Source of the DNA: JAMZMI01 sp049115715 | GTDB taxonomy: Bacteria; Bacteroidota; Bacteroidia; Cytophagales; Cyclobacteriaceae | Direction: 5' to 3' | NCBI GenBank assembly: GCA_049115715.1 | Contig: JAGDZQ010000031.1 | Span: 113,276-177,275 of the forward strand | Length of the DNA stretch: 64,000 nt | Part shown: positions 44,481 through 54,475 of the stretch, one piece after another | Position numbering within the stretch: the stretch's first letter is position 1 | How the letters are laid out: every line of letters starts with the position of its first letter | Program-made: the position numbers and the translations under genes | The notes under the pieces: model-generated | Database searches by the model: none | What the model saw: the letters and a program-made list of their open reading frames with translations, nothing else | What the model was told of the DNA's origin: nothing

Positions 44481-46699
44481 TAGAGCTTATCCTTAAGAAA
44501 CAATATATTTTCACCCTTAATCTGGATTTCATCAAACTCAAAAGGATACTTCGAATACCCGTGATAATCTAAAATACCAAATCTTCCATATTTCCCTGCT
44601 ACTACAAGCCCTAGAGAAGTATCTTCGAGACTTTCGAATACAGGCGAAAGTATAATCTCTCCTTTGGCATTGACGAGACCATAGCGCCCTTCAAAATCAG
44701 AAACCACAAAATTGCCTGTTGGTTGTCTGATGACTTCTTTCCAATCAAGCGATAGTACCTCATTCCCATCTTTGTCAATTATTCCGAAATGATTGCCTAC
44801 TCTTACAACAGCACATCCATCTTGAAAGAACCCTACCTCGTCATAAAACGGCTGAACTCTGAGCGTCTCATTCTCATCAATAAACCCCCATTTTCCAATA
44901 AGTTGGATGGCAGCCATTCCGTCCGAAAATGGCATGGCGGCATCATAGCGATTGGCTATTCTCAGCTTACCTTCTGAATCAACAAAACCGAAATTTCCTC
45001 CCTTTTTAATCAAAAAATGATCTTCAGAGTGACTCAATACATCTTGAATTTGATCCGTAAAATCTGCTATTAGTTTTCCGTTTTTAGTGAACAGTTGAAC
45101 AAATTCCCCCTGTCTAAACTCATAAAAACCCGAAGCAGCCCTAATCGTATCGTACACTGGATCAATGAGCTCTCCTGATGGTAGAACAGCGCCCCAGTTA
45201 CTTTCTTTGAACATGAGCAGTTGATCTCCCACCACAGATCCAGAAGTCTGGATCAATGTCTCCCCTGTATTGGACATGATCTGTCTGGAATAACCTTTCC
45301 AAGCAACATAGTGACCACCTATTATTTCAATCTTATCATATTCGGCAGGTATAATTGAGTTGTCGAAAAAATCAAAAACTCCCCACTTGTCGATATACTT
45401 ACCTCTAAAGTGGCTTTTGGTCGAGCCAAATTCTAAATCATCATATTTGAAATTGATTGACATTTTGCCATCAAAATCCATCCACCCCCAATATCCATGA
45501 TTGTTAACTGCTACGGCTTTTCCTTGTGCTCCTAAGACTCCTGCAAATGTTTTGGAATTGACCTTCCTTCCATAATAGTTAAACACATCCCACCTCCCTT
45601 TTTGCTCCACAAAATAATATGAGCTATCCAATAGTACTTTATCTTTTTGCTGAACAATAGCGCGCCCTCCTCTATCATAAACACTCCATTTTAGTGTTTT
45701 CTGATTTTGAGTCAGTAGATGGTCATTCCGAATATCAATCAGACTTTCTGCTGAATTCTCAAGAATCTTGTCTTCGGATGATCTAAATAAATTGATTGAT
45801 TGATTGGCATATACTGTCCATATTGCGTCTCCATCAAGTTTCAAAGAATCGCATGCGATTTCCGATCTTGTTTCAGTATTGATATTGAGTATTTCCCAAT
45901 TATTGAACGAATGCGAGACTCCATCCGCTATGTTCTTATACTTAACATCGAACTTCACATTCCCCTCCGATATCAATCCATATTTCCCACTTTTCTGGAT
46001 TAACACATCATTTCCCTGAACGTCATATTTATCAATCCAAAAATCAAAAACAGACTCTCCGGTTCTTTTAAATATTTTTTTCTTCCCTTCCTTTTCTGCT
46101 ACGATTAATTCATTCAAGGCATTAATCTCTTCATACTTTTTTGGGAGTACTCTCTGACCTTCATATGTTATTAAACCATAATGAACTTTTCGATTGAGGT
46201 ATTCAGAAACCAATAGAATCCCATCTGCAAAACGCTCTATTGAAAAATGGTCAAAGTCTACCTGAGTAGTTCCTTTTGAATCCAAAATCCCGTAAAATAA
46301 ATGATTGGAAAACTTGCCCTTAATCGCGCCTTTGATTTTTTCATTTTCAAATGGAATCAAGACATTGAATTGAGCGCGCGTTAGCTTCTTATTCCGAATT
46401 GAGATTAATCCCCAATCTTCCCCCTCTTTGTAGCCCACAACTTGCCCCGAAACCTGAGTGCTTCCGTCCGACCAACCTATTGCATCATAGACTGGGGGTA
46501 TTACAACTTCTCCTGATTCGTTGGCCAAGCCCTCAAATTGGCCAGATTTAATCACCTGCCACTCTTCATCAATTGCAAATGCCTGCAAAAAAATAAAAGA
46601 CAGTAAAAGCGTTACTCCTGCTTTTAAAATGAGACTATGAAAATTTATTAGGTTATTCAGCTTTTTGCTGCGTTTCTGCTTCAAGATTGAAGAGATCAT
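44477..46699 (-). CDS. WG-repeat protein
   Basis: 740 residues. The N-terminal ILKAGVTLLLSFIFLQAFA is a signal peptide, and the mature protein is filled with about fifteen WG-type beta repeats, each carrying patterns such as WGVFDF, WGFIDENE, FGIIDKDGNEV and YGLVNAKGEI. WG-repeat proteins are widespread in Bacteroidota and are probably surface or periplasmic; the role is unknown. The ATG at 46699 overlaps the end of hemA by 47 bases; a TTG at codon 6 is also possible. Confidence 0.85.
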   Translation of the reverse strand: MISSILKQKRSKKLNNLINFHSLILKAGVTLLLSFIFLQAFAIDEEWQVIKSGQFEGLANESGEVVIPPVYDAIGWSDGSTQVSGQVVGYKEGEDWGLISIRNKKLTRAQFNVLIPFENEKIKGAIKGKFSNHLFYGILDSKGTTQVDFDHFSIERFADGILLVSEYLNRKVHYGLITYEGQRVLPKKYEEINALNELIVAEKEGKKKIFKRTGESVFDFWIDKYDVQGNDVLIQKSGKYGLISEGNVKFDVKYKNIADGVSHSFNNWEILNINTETRSEIACDSLKLDGDAIWTVYANQSINLFRSSEDKILENSAESLIDIRNDHLLTQNQKTLKWSVYDRGGRAIVQQKDKVLLDSSYYFVEQKGRWDVFNYYGRKVNSKTFAGVLGAQGKAVAVNNHGYWGWMDFDGKMSINFKYDDLEFGSTKSHFRGKYIDKWGVFDFFDNSIIPAEYDKIEIIGGHYVAWKGYSRQIMSNTGETLIQTSGSVVGDQLLMFKESNWGAVLPSGELIDPVYDTIRAASGFYEFRQGEFVQLFTKNGKLIADFTDQIQDVLSHSEDHFLIKKGGNFGFVDSEGKLRIANRYDAAMPFSDGMAAIQLIGKWGFIDENETLRVQPFYDEVGFFQDGCAVVRVGNHFGIIDKDGNEVLSLDWKEVIRQPTGNFVVSDFEGRYGLVNAKGEIILSPVFESLEDTSLGLVVAGKYGRFGILDYHGYSKYPFEFDEIQIKGENILFLKDKLY

Positions 46700-47906
46700 T
46701 TAGAACTTCAACAAGGGTTTCGGCTTCTCCTCTTTTACATGCCGCCTTCAGTTGAAGGACTGGAAGTTTCATTACTTTCTGTATGATGCCTTTTGTTGCC
46801 TTGTCAAGAATGGCGGCCTCATTTTCTCCTAAATCTGAGATGTATCTGGAAAGTTCTTCTTGCCTGATGTCTTCAAGCGCATTTTTAAGCTTCTTTATGG
46901 TAGGAGACACCTCCATTTCCTGAGTCCAATCTTCAAGATCGGACACAGATTCATTTATTATGCTTTTAACCTTTGGAAGCGAGGCGTGTCTTCTTTCCAA
47001 TGCTTGAGAGGCTTTTTGCTCCAATTGATCAACGTTGTAAAGCAACGTACCTGCTACCGATTCGACAGATTCATCTATACTTCTCGGTACAGACAGGTCA
47101 ATCAGTAGTTTCGGAGATTTAGAATCTTTGAAAGTTGAGCTAGTAATAACAGGTTTATCTACCTGAACGGCAGAAACCACAACATGTGCATGATTTATTT
47201 CCTTATCGAGCTCATCAAATCGCCCTATTTCATACCCAAAATTGTTAGCAAGTTCTTCAGCCTTGCTTTTGGTTCTATTCACAACTCTTACTGAAGCCTC
47301 AACTCCTTTGAGATTCTCAGCAACTGTACGACCAATCTCCCCCAATCCTAGAATAAGAACTGTGGGCTTCTCAAAACCAGCAACATACTGCTTGATCAAA
47401 TCAGCAGAAACCGAAGCTGTAGAAGCTGTCCCATCCCTTAGTTCTGTTTCTTGAACGACGCGCTTATTTGTATAGAAAATGGAATGGAGCAATCGATGTA
47501 TAAAGGGACCAGCTAGCCCTTCGTCAGCAGACCATTGGTAGGCATTCTTCACCTGATTGGTAATTTGAATATCTCCGAGCACCATCGAATCTACTCCCAG
47601 AGCCACCTTATAAAGGTGATTTACTGCACTATGGCCAATATATTCTTGAAAATGCTCCTCAAAAGAAGACTCCAAAGAGTGATAGGCTTTGATAAGAGAA
47701 CAAATCTCCGACCTCAAAGATTTGTCAGATACATAGTAAACTTCTGTCCTATTACAAGTAGACAAAATCAATACTTCACTAAGCCCCAATATCTCATGGC
47801 ACTGTCTCATAAAGCGCTTATTCCCTTCTTCATCAAAAGAAACACGCTCACGTAAGACAATATCTGCCGTTTTATATGATATTCCTATGGACTTAAATCT
47901 ATTCAC
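46653..47906 (-). CDS. hemA: Glutamyl-tRNA reductase
   Basis: 417 residues. The catalytic Cys51 lies in LSTCNRTEVYYV, followed by the NADPH-binding LGLGEIGRTVAENL and the dimerisation domain. It reduces glutamyl-tRNA to glutamate-1-semialdehyde, the first step of C5 haem synthesis. The start is a GTG at 47906 (MNRFKSIGISYKTADI); no ATG precedes the catalytic Cys. The gene ends inside the start region of the WG-repeat gene and is divergent from the HhH gene. Confidence 0.95.
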   Translation of the reverse strand: MNRFKSIGISYKTADIVLRERVSFDEEGNKRFMRQCHEILGLSEVLILSTCNRTEVYYVSDKSLRSEICSLIKAYHSLESSFEEHFQEYIGHSAVNHLYKVALGVDSMVLGDIQITNQVKNAYQWSADEGLAGPFIHRLLHSIFYTNKRVVQETELRDGTASTASVSADLIKQYVAGFEKPTVLILGLGEIGRTVAENLKGVEASVRVVNRTKSKAEELANNFGYEIGRFDELDKEINHAHVVVSAVQVDKPVITSSTFKDSKSPKLLIDLSVPRSIDESVESVAGTLLYNVDQLEQKASQALERRHASLPKVKSIINESVSDLEDWTQEMEVSPTIKKLKNALEDIRQEELSRYISDLGENEAAILDKATKGIIQKVMKLPVLQLKAACKRGEAETLVEVLNDLFNLEAETQQKAE

Positions 47907-47930
47907 TTACTACTTTTATATAAAGGATTG

Positions 47931-47938
47931 CAAAAATA
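47931..47938 (-). promoter_or_regulatory. hemA -7 promoter element
   Basis: TATTTTTG on the minus strand, TAnnTTTG consensus, 25 bases before the hemA GTG. A small inverted repeat (ATGAC-GAAA-GTCAT, 47962-47975) lies just upstream. Confidence 0.4.
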
Positions 47939-47996
47939 AAACAGTCCTACTTTAAATCATCATGACGAAAGTCATATTTTATCATAACACTTCTAA

Positions 47997-48785
47997 ATGA
48001 AGACATTTAATAAATGGCTCATGGAAGCCTTTGGTTTCTCCAAGACGGAAATGAACGGCACATGGTTGCTTGTAGCCTTAATCATTTTAGCAGCAATAGT
48101 TCCCAGAGTCTTAATAACAACAAGCCAAGCCAGCAAAAGAGTGAGCAATGAAAGACACGATGAATTAATTGCATGGGCCGACGAAGTAGAGCACGCCATC
48201 AAACTAAAAGAAAAGAAAAAGCCTAAGAGCAAATGGAAGGATTATTCCAAAGAAAAGTGGGTTTCAAATAAAGAGGCTAGGAATTCGGAGAAGAAGACCA
48301 ACTCGAACGAGAGCGGTTTCACAAAATCATATCAGAAAACCAAATATTCAAAAGCCAAGCCTCCTGTTTACTCAGAGTCAAGCAGGCTGGATATTAACAA
48401 ATCTTCTGCGGAAGATTTGCAAAACATTAGAGGCATAGGCCCAGTTTTATCCAAAAGAATTATCAAATATAGAAATTTGCTTGGCGGGTTTAGTGATATT
48501 GATCAGTTCAAAGAAATTTACGGGTTGAAGCCTGAAGTGGTCGATTTGCTTTCGAAAGTCTCTTTTGTAAGTGATTCTGTTATCAGAATTGATATCAATA
48601 CGGACTCATTAAAGAGCCTCGCCTCACATCCTTACATAAATTATGGGCTGGCCAGATCTCTTATAAACTATAAAAAAGTGCATGGCTCATATAGGAAGCC
48701 AGAAGATTTATTGAATCTCAAGCTTATGACTGATAGCATCTATCAAAAATTATATCCTTATATTTCTACCAGCCACGACAATTAG
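47997..48785 (+). CDS. Membrane-anchored helix-hairpin-helix protein (ComEA-like)
   Basis: 262 residues. One N-terminal span (GTWLLVALIILAAIVPRVLI, about 21-40), then a lysine-rich linker (about 70-125), then ComEA-type helix-hairpin-helix units: LDINKSSAEDLQNIRGIGPVLSKRIIKYRNLLGGF, with a second unit ending LLNLKLM. HhH motifs bind DNA backbone. This tethered form is common in Bacteroidota, where its role (DNA uptake or nucleoid-membrane contact) is unsettled. The large helicase gene begins 3 bases later. Confidence 0.85.
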   Translation: MKTFNKWLMEAFGFSKTEMNGTWLLVALIILAAIVPRVLITTSQASKRVSNERHDELIAWADEVEHAIKLKEKKKPKSKWKDYSKEKWVSNKEARNSEKKTNSNESGFTKSYQKTKYSKAKPPVYSESSRLDINKSSAEDLQNIRGIGPVLSKRIIKYRNLLGGFSDIDQFKEIYGLKPEVVDLLSKVSFVSDSVIRIDINTDSLKSLASHPYINYGLARSLINYKKVHGSYRKPEDLLNLKLMTDSIYQKLYPYISTSHDN

Positions 48786-48788
48786 TGA

Positions 48789-51700
48789 ATGGAAAAAGTA
48801 CTGCAGACGTATCTAAGAAGACTCACCAACCTATCCAGCAACAACAGATCTTTGCTATTCCTAAGATTGATTTCTGGTCAATCTATAGATGTGGACGCAT
48901 TCAATTTCGCACTCGGTAGTTCTAGTTTTAACGTAATAGAAAGTTTAATAGGTAAAAGATCAACTATACCCCTGCTAAGTGAAGTTGATACGCATGACGA
49001 AAAAGCAAATAAAACTTCTCAGAGGCTCAAAAAAATTAATAGGATAGAGCGGTTCATATTTCAAGAAAGAGGAGCCAGGGATTTGTATGTTGGCTGGCCT
49101 TTCGTTCAAGGGAAATTTGCTGATGATACTCCAGTGCGCGCGCCGCTTATCTTCTTTCCTGTCCAACTTGAACTGACTCAGGGTAAATGGAATCTAAAGC
49201 AACGAGAAGGAGTCAATGTCACTTTCAACAAGTCATTTCTTCTAGCTTATTCTTATTACAATAAGGTTAGTTTAGATGAAGAATTGATAGAAAAAACACT
49301 CACAGACCTAGATCATGATCCATTAGCATTCAGAACGGAACTCTACAATATATTGAAATCTAGCAATCTGGAAATTGACTTCAACAGAGATAATTTTTTG
49401 GATAAGCTCAATTCATTTAAAAATTTCAAGAAATCAGAGCTGGAGTCTCTTGAAAAGACGGGTAAACTCAGACTACATCCGGAAGCAGTATTGGGAATAT
49501 TTCCACAAGCTGGTTCTTATCTCGTGCCTGATTATGTAAAACTGCTTGAAAGCGAAAGTGATTCTGATATATCCGATTACTTTGTTGGCAAGACAGCTCA
49601 GGATAGTAGCAATAAAAGTGAGACTAAGTTTTCCGACAAAGTAAAAGAGGAGACAACCTTCACCCCATTCACAAGCGATGCATCACAAGAGCGAGCCATC
49701 GGACTTATAAAGCAAGGGAATTCATTGGTCGTTCAGGGACCTCCAGGAACCGGAAAATCTCAGCTTATCAGCAATCTTATCTGTGATTTCATCGCAAGAG
49801 GAAAAAACGTCCTTTTGGTTTGTCAAAAAAAAGCCGCTCTCGATGTTGTATACAACAGGCTAAAATCGAAAGAGATGCACGATTTCGTTGGGCTTGTTCA
49901 CGATTTTAAAAATGACCGAAAAGATATTTTCGAACAGATAGCCAGACAAATTGACAATGTTGATCGATATCAGCAAAAAAACAACGGGCTAGACGCGATA
50001 TATCTTGAGCGTACTTTTCTACAATCGAGTCGCAAAATTGATCAGGTTGTAGAAGAGTTGGATGATTTTAAAATTGCATTATATGATGAGTCGGAAGCTG
50101 GGAAATCAGTAAAAGAGCTTTATCTGATTTCCGATCCCAATGACAAATACATTCCTTTAAATCAAGAATATCGCGCTTTTCATTACGACAACATCTCTGA
50201 GTTTTCAAGAAAACTGCAACAATATTTGGACTATCGCGAGCGGTTTCAATCTGAAGGAAACTTTTGGACAGAACGACCAAGCTACGCATCTTTTTCAACC
50301 TCTGATCTTGGGAAACTGATTGAGGTAATAAAAGAGACACAACACTTCCAATCGAGTATAAGAGAAGAGTCCTCCACGTTCTTGAAGTCTCCCCTAGATT
50401 ATGAAAGTTGTTTACACTTTTTGTCGCATAAATCTAGTATTGAGCAACTTATCATCAACCTCGACAATGAATTGGTATTTAAATATTATCAAATCATGCA
50501 AGGCCATCAGACTGAGCGACCACCCTGGCTCTCTGATATGGAAAAAATCACCCTGCAGTGTTTCAAAGGGGCTGGTGTCGAGAAATCTGTTGGTTCGAAA
50601 GAATTAGGAAGGTTTCAAGAAGCTCTTGAAAATGCAATTAAGGCAAGAAAGGGGTTGTTTAGTTGGTTAAAATGGAGATTGTTTTCCAAAGACAAAATCT
50701 TTGTCACACGAGTATTAGTAGCAAATAATCTAAAAAGCAATTCAGAAGGCTTTCAAGTATTGCTAGATCGAGTAGACAATCGATTAAATTTTGAGCACAT
50801 CTTATCAAGAGTTCAAGAAACGAAGTGGCTCGTAGATTTCCCGAAGGGTTATCGAATCATCGATATTCAGAATTGGTTCTTTCATCAAAAACTTGCTTTC
50901 AGATCCAATGATATTTCCAATAATATAAGAACCCTATCTGAGTTTGCCCCTAGTAAAGAACATTCACGAAATAGCTATCTGACTACATTAAAAGACCTTA
51001 ACCAGTTATTGAGTAAAGTGCCTGTACAAACCAGTATATGGGGGCGCTATATCAATGAAAAACAGATCAGGTCACTTATGCTCGAAAGAGAAGATGTTGC
51101 TTTAATTACAGATAGTCTAAGTAAGAATTTTGATTCTTATGTGGAGTATGATAAAATCAAAGATTCCTTTTCGGCAAGCGAGCATAAAGTCATAAACGAG
51201 CTGCTAGAGTTGGACTTGAGTGATAAGAAACAAAGGCTCGATGTTTTCAACAATAGCGTAGCTCTTGCTTGGATAGATCATATAGAATCAAAGCATCCTA
51301 TTTTAAAAGCCGTTTCTTCGTTAAAACTGGACCACCTCACTCAAGATTTGCAAGAATCAATAAATGAAAAAATGCAGATCAGTGAGCAAATCTTACTGCT
51401 AAAATCAAGGGAAAAGACATACAAAGACCTTGAATACAATAGGCTAAACAATCTCGTAACCTATAGGGACTTGTATCATCAGGTAACTAAAAAGAGGAAA
51501 ATTTGGCCAATCAGAAGAGTTATCTCGGAGTTCAACGAAGAACTGTTTGCCATTCTGCCTTGTTGGATGGCCTCACCGGAATCAGCTTCAGCTATATTCC
51601 CTATGGAAGAGACTTTTGATCTGGTGATCTTCGATGAGGCTTCACAGTGCTTTGCAGAAAGGGGAGTTCCTGGAATGTTTAGAGGTAAACAAGTGGTCAT

Positions 51701-52784
51701 CGCCGGAGATGACAAACAATTGCAACCAAACGATCTTTACAAAGTCAGATGGGAAGATGAGGATGAATCCGATTCACTAGAACTCGAAGTTGATTCACTT
51801 CTGGATCTTGCTAAACATTACCTTCCGCAAGTGAGCCTAGAGGGTCACTACAGAAGCAAATCCTTAGACCTTATTGCTTTCTCGAATGAGCATTTTTATA
51901 ACGGAAACTTGACTCTATTGCCCGATTTCAACCTTATGAAGAAAAGGTCTCCTTCCATTCATTATATCAAAACAGAGGGAACTTGGGAAGACAATATCAA
52001 CACAATAGAAGCTAAAAAAACAGTTGATCTGGTTCTTGAATTAATCAAAAGTCAACCTGATAAAGAAATAGGTGTTGTCACTTTTAATGCCAAACAGCAA
52101 GGTCATATTTTGGATTTGATTGACGAAGAAATCGAAGCAAATCAGCTAATTATTCCTGAGTCATTCTTTGTAAAGAATATCGAAAATGTACAGGGTGATG
52201 AAAAAGACATTATTATTTTCTCTACTGCTTACGCTAATGACAAAAGCGGAAAATTACAGTTGAAATTTGGCAGTCTTAGTATGGCTGGAGGTGAGAACAG
52301 ACTCAACGTCGCTATTACCAGAGCCAGAGAAGAAATTTATGTAGTTAGTAGTTTGATGCCTTCTGAACTAAAAATAGAGGGTACTAAAAATCCTGGACCT
52401 AAGTTGCTAAAAGCATATCTTGATTTTGCGCTTCAGGTAAGTGAAGGAAACTGGAAGCCTACTCCTAAAACCAATAAATCATTCAATCAAAACTGGTTTC
52501 TCAAAAACAAACTAAAAGAAAGTCATTCCAAATCTGAGGTACTTCCTGAACTTCCGTTCGCTGACTTGACTATGAAATCCAATGGGGAGTATCTTGGGCT
52601 TGTCTTAACGGATGATGACTTGTTTTACGAAACATTGTCTTCTAAAGAGGCTTATAGCTACAGGTACGAACATTTTCAGGAAAAAAAATGGCCCTATATT
52701 CAGTTTTTCAGTCGTGAGTACTGGATTGATCAAACTCAGGCGAAGAAAAAATTGGAGAAATTTATTTATCGAATCACTGAGTAG
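48789..52784 (+). CDS. Large SF1 helicase with DUF4011-like N-terminus
   Basis: 1331 residues. The N-terminal part (about 1-140) resembles DUF4011 helicases (YLRRLTNLSSNNRSLLFLRL, ARDLYVGWPFVQG). Superfamily 1 motifs follow: I QGPPGTGKSQLI (about 316-325), II FDEASQ (Asp949), III AGDDKQLQP, then VQGDEKDIIIFS and VI NVAITRAREEI (about 1175). A long helical insert separates motifs I and II. The last ~75 residues (GEYLGLVLTDDD, then SREYWIDQTQAKKKL) recall the Vsr-like nuclease tail of this family without obvious catalytic residues. Substrate and role are unknown. Confidence 0.85.
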   Translation: MEKVLQTYLRRLTNLSSNNRSLLFLRLISGQSIDVDAFNFALGSSSFNVIESLIGKRSTIPLLSEVDTHDEKANKTSQRLKKINRIERFIFQERGARDLYVGWPFVQGKFADDTPVRAPLIFFPVQLELTQGKWNLKQREGVNVTFNKSFLLAYSYYNKVSLDEELIEKTLTDLDHDPLAFRTELYNILKSSNLEIDFNRDNFLDKLNSFKNFKKSELESLEKTGKLRLHPEAVLGIFPQAGSYLVPDYVKLLESESDSDISDYFVGKTAQDSSNKSETKFSDKVKEETTFTPFTSDASQERAIGLIKQGNSLVVQGPPGTGKSQLISNLICDFIARGKNVLLVCQKKAALDVVYNRLKSKEMHDFVGLVHDFKNDRKDIFEQIARQIDNVDRYQQKNNGLDAIYLERTFLQSSRKIDQVVEELDDFKIALYDESEAGKSVKELYLISDPNDKYIPLNQEYRAFHYDNISEFSRKLQQYLDYRERFQSEGNFWTERPSYASFSTSDLGKLIEVIKETQHFQSSIREESSTFLKSPLDYESCLHFLSHKSSIEQLIINLDNELVFKYYQIMQGHQTERPPWLSDMEKITLQCFKGAGVEKSVGSKELGRFQEALENAIKARKGLFSWLKWRLFSKDKIFVTRVLVANNLKSNSEGFQVLLDRVDNRLNFEHILSRVQETKWLVDFPKGYRIIDIQNWFFHQKLAFRSNDISNNIRTLSEFAPSKEHSRNSYLTTLKDLNQLLSKVPVQTSIWGRYINEKQIRSLMLEREDVALITDSLSKNFDSYVEYDKIKDSFSASEHKVINELLELDLSDKKQRLDVFNNSVALAWIDHIESKHPILKAVSSLKLDHLTQDLQESINEKMQISEQILLLKSREKTYKDLEYNRLNNLVTYRDLYHQVTKKRKIWPIRRVISEFNEELFAILPCWMASPESASAIFPMEETFDLVIFDEASQCFAERGVPGMFRGKQVVIAGDDKQLQPNDLYKVRWEDEDESDSLELEVDSLLDLAKHYLPQVSLEGHYRSKSLDLIAFSNEHFYNGNLTLLPDFNLMKKRSPSIHYIKTEGTWEDNINTIEAKKTVDLVLELIKSQPDKEIGVVTFNAKQQGHILDLIDEEIEANQLIIPESFFVKNIENVQGDEKDIIIFSTAYANDKSGKLQLKFGSLSMAGGENRLNVAITRAREEIYVVSSLMPSELKIEGTKNPGPKLLKAYLDFALQVSEGNWKPTPKTNKSFNQNWFLKNKLKESHSKSEVLPELPFADLTMKSNGEYLGLVLTDDDLFYETLSSKEAYSYRYEHFQEKKWPYIQFFSREYWIDQTQAKKKLEKFIYRITE

Positions 52785-53244
52785 CGGCTCGCTCTACTCT
52801 TGCCCCAACATAAAGTATATCAGGCAAACTATCCGTTCTCATATATTGCTGAAACGACAACTGATATTCTCCGGGGGTTTTAAACTTGAAATTTTCAAGA
52901 ATTAGATGTTGATGATCAAAAGTGTCCCCCAATCCACTACCAAATGGAATTCCTGATTTTGGTTCGAAAAAATTAATATTTACCAGTGATGATACCACCT
53001 CTCTGTCAGTAGAATCCTTCAATAAGTATTTGTAATAAAGATTGTGAAAGTTGTAATCAGAAGAGTGACTGAAGTTTGCATATAAGTTGTAAGGTTCTTT
53101 CGCCTCCAATATCTCAAACTTGAATGTCATAACTGAATCCACGTACCAAAAATCAGATTCAATAGCATGATTCTCTTCAAACACCCTATTTTGATCGCAC
53201 GAAAGTGCATAGACAGCTATGAAACATAGCAGGAAATATCTCAT
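52774..53244 (-). CDS. gldH: Gliding motility lipoprotein GldH
   Basis: 156 residues. The signal MRYFLLCFIAVYALSC ends in a lipobox Cys16. ALSCDQNRVFEENHAIESDFWYVDS and the C-terminal LPDILYVGARVERA match GldH. In Flavobacterium johnsoniae GldH is needed for gliding. It follows ricT with a 4-base overlap, a pairing I recall from other Bacteroidota genomes. It shares 11 bases tail to tail with the SF1 helicase. Confidence 0.9.
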   Translation of the reverse strand: MRYFLLCFIAVYALSCDQNRVFEENHAIESDFWYVDSVMTFKFEILEAKEPYNLYANFSHSSDYNFHNLYYKYLLKDSTDREVVSSLVNINFFEPKSGIPFGSGLGDTFDHQHLILENFKFKTPGEYQLSFQQYMRTDSLPDILYVGARVERAATQ

Positions 53245-54413
53245 GATTTTGGCTTCTGACGATTTTGGTTATTTGGTTTTCTGTTGCGATTGCGATTCTT
53301 ATTGAAGTTTTTCTTCTTCTTTTTGTTTTTAGAACCGCCCGAAAACTTCTTGTCCATCGCTGCTAAGTCGCTGTTCAGCAACCCTGTTTCTTTTTGGACT
53401 TCTTCTTTGTCTTCCAGCAGGGAAGCTGGTTTTTTACCTTCTTCATTTAAGGCCAAAATCTCATTGACTCGTTCAATATTAAGTGGATGCCAGCTGTTTT
53501 CACCGCTATATCCAAACCACATTATTTTTTTGAAAATATCTGTTTTTTGAAGTCTTGCTGATCCCTTCTCGGTTAACAACGGCTTTTCTACTTTTGGAAT
53601 CTCACTCAGTGCACCCATGTAGGTATCCAATTCATAATTGAGACAGCATTTCAAGCGGCCGCACTGTCCTGACAACTTACTCGGGTTTAGTGATAGGTTT
53701 TGATACCTGGCAGCTTGTGTTCCTACACTTTTGAACTCGCTTAGCCATGTGGAGCAGCAAAGTTCTCTTCCACATGAACCAATCCCGCCAAGACGAGAAG
53801 CTTCTTGCCTAAGACTGATCTGCTTCATCTCAACCCGAATCTTGAACTCCCCAGCAAGTCTTTTTATTAACTCTCGGAAATCCACCCTGTCCTCGGCAGA
53901 ATAATAAAATGTGGCCTTGGTGTTGTCCGCCTGATACTCAATATCCGTAAGCTTCATACCGAGCTTGAACTCTTCTATAATTTCTCGCGTACGATAGAGG
54001 GTAGGCATTTCACGATTTTTCACTTCGCGATATTTATCCATATCACGCTGAGAAGCAATTCGATAGACTTTCTTTATCTCATCGTCATTTTTGATAGCCT
54101 TCTTCCTCATTTGAAGACGAACGAGCTCACCTTGAAGCGACACATGACCAAGATGGTGACCGTTTGGCACATCAACCATGACTGCATCACCTGTAGTTAG
54201 TTCTAAGTTATCTACATTTCTAAAGAATTCTTTACGACCGTTTTTGAATCGCACCTCCACGATATCAAAATCGTGTGATGCTGGTCTTTCCATATCCGAA
54301 AGCCAATCAAAAACATTGAGTTTATTGCAGCCTCCAGTGCTGCAACCTCCATTACTCTGACAGCCCTTAACTTCTCCATCTGCACTCGCAACACCACAAG
54401 ACGAACATCCCAT
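53241..54413 (-). CDS. ricT: PSP1/RicT-family protein
   Basis: 390 residues from the ATG at 54413 (MGCSSCGVA), which has a GGAAAAG ribosome-binding site; a TTG at 54440 is less likely. The N-terminus holds a Cys-rich cluster, and the PSP1 core includes CGRELCCS and CGRLKCC, cysteines that in the RicAFT complex bind Fe-S. In Bacillus RicT (YaaT) promotes RNase Y-dependent mRNA maturation. The C-terminal ~30 residues are a basic Asn/Lys/Arg-rich tail that could bind RNA. It is translationally coupled to gldH. Confidence 0.9.
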   Translation of the reverse strand: MGCSSCGVASADGEVKGCQSNGGCSTGGCNKLNVFDWLSDMERPASHDFDIVEVRFKNGRKEFFRNVDNLELTTGDAVMVDVPNGHHLGHVSLQGELVRLQMRKKAIKNDDEIKKVYRIASQRDMDKYREVKNREMPTLYRTREIIEEFKLGMKLTDIEYQADNTKATFYYSAEDRVDFRELIKRLAGEFKIRVEMKQISLRQEASRLGGIGSCGRELCCSTWLSEFKSVGTQAARYQNLSLNPSKLSGQCGRLKCCLNYELDTYMGALSEIPKVEKPLLTEKGSARLQKTDIFKKIMWFGYSGENSWHPLNIERVNEILALNEEGKKPASLLEDKEEVQKETGLLNSDLAAMDKKFSGGSKNKKKKKNFNKNRNRNRKPNNQNRQKPKS

Positions 54414-54475
54414 CTTTTCCTTTTTTGGATTAACTATCAAATATAATGAACAAGAATGGATTTAATTGCAGGCCT

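Noticed and set aside
47962..47975. ATGAC-GAAA-GTCAT as an operator or terminator between hemA and the HhH gene
   Set aside because: Only 5 bp of stem and no U-tract; such repeats are expected by chance. It is mentioned only as context.
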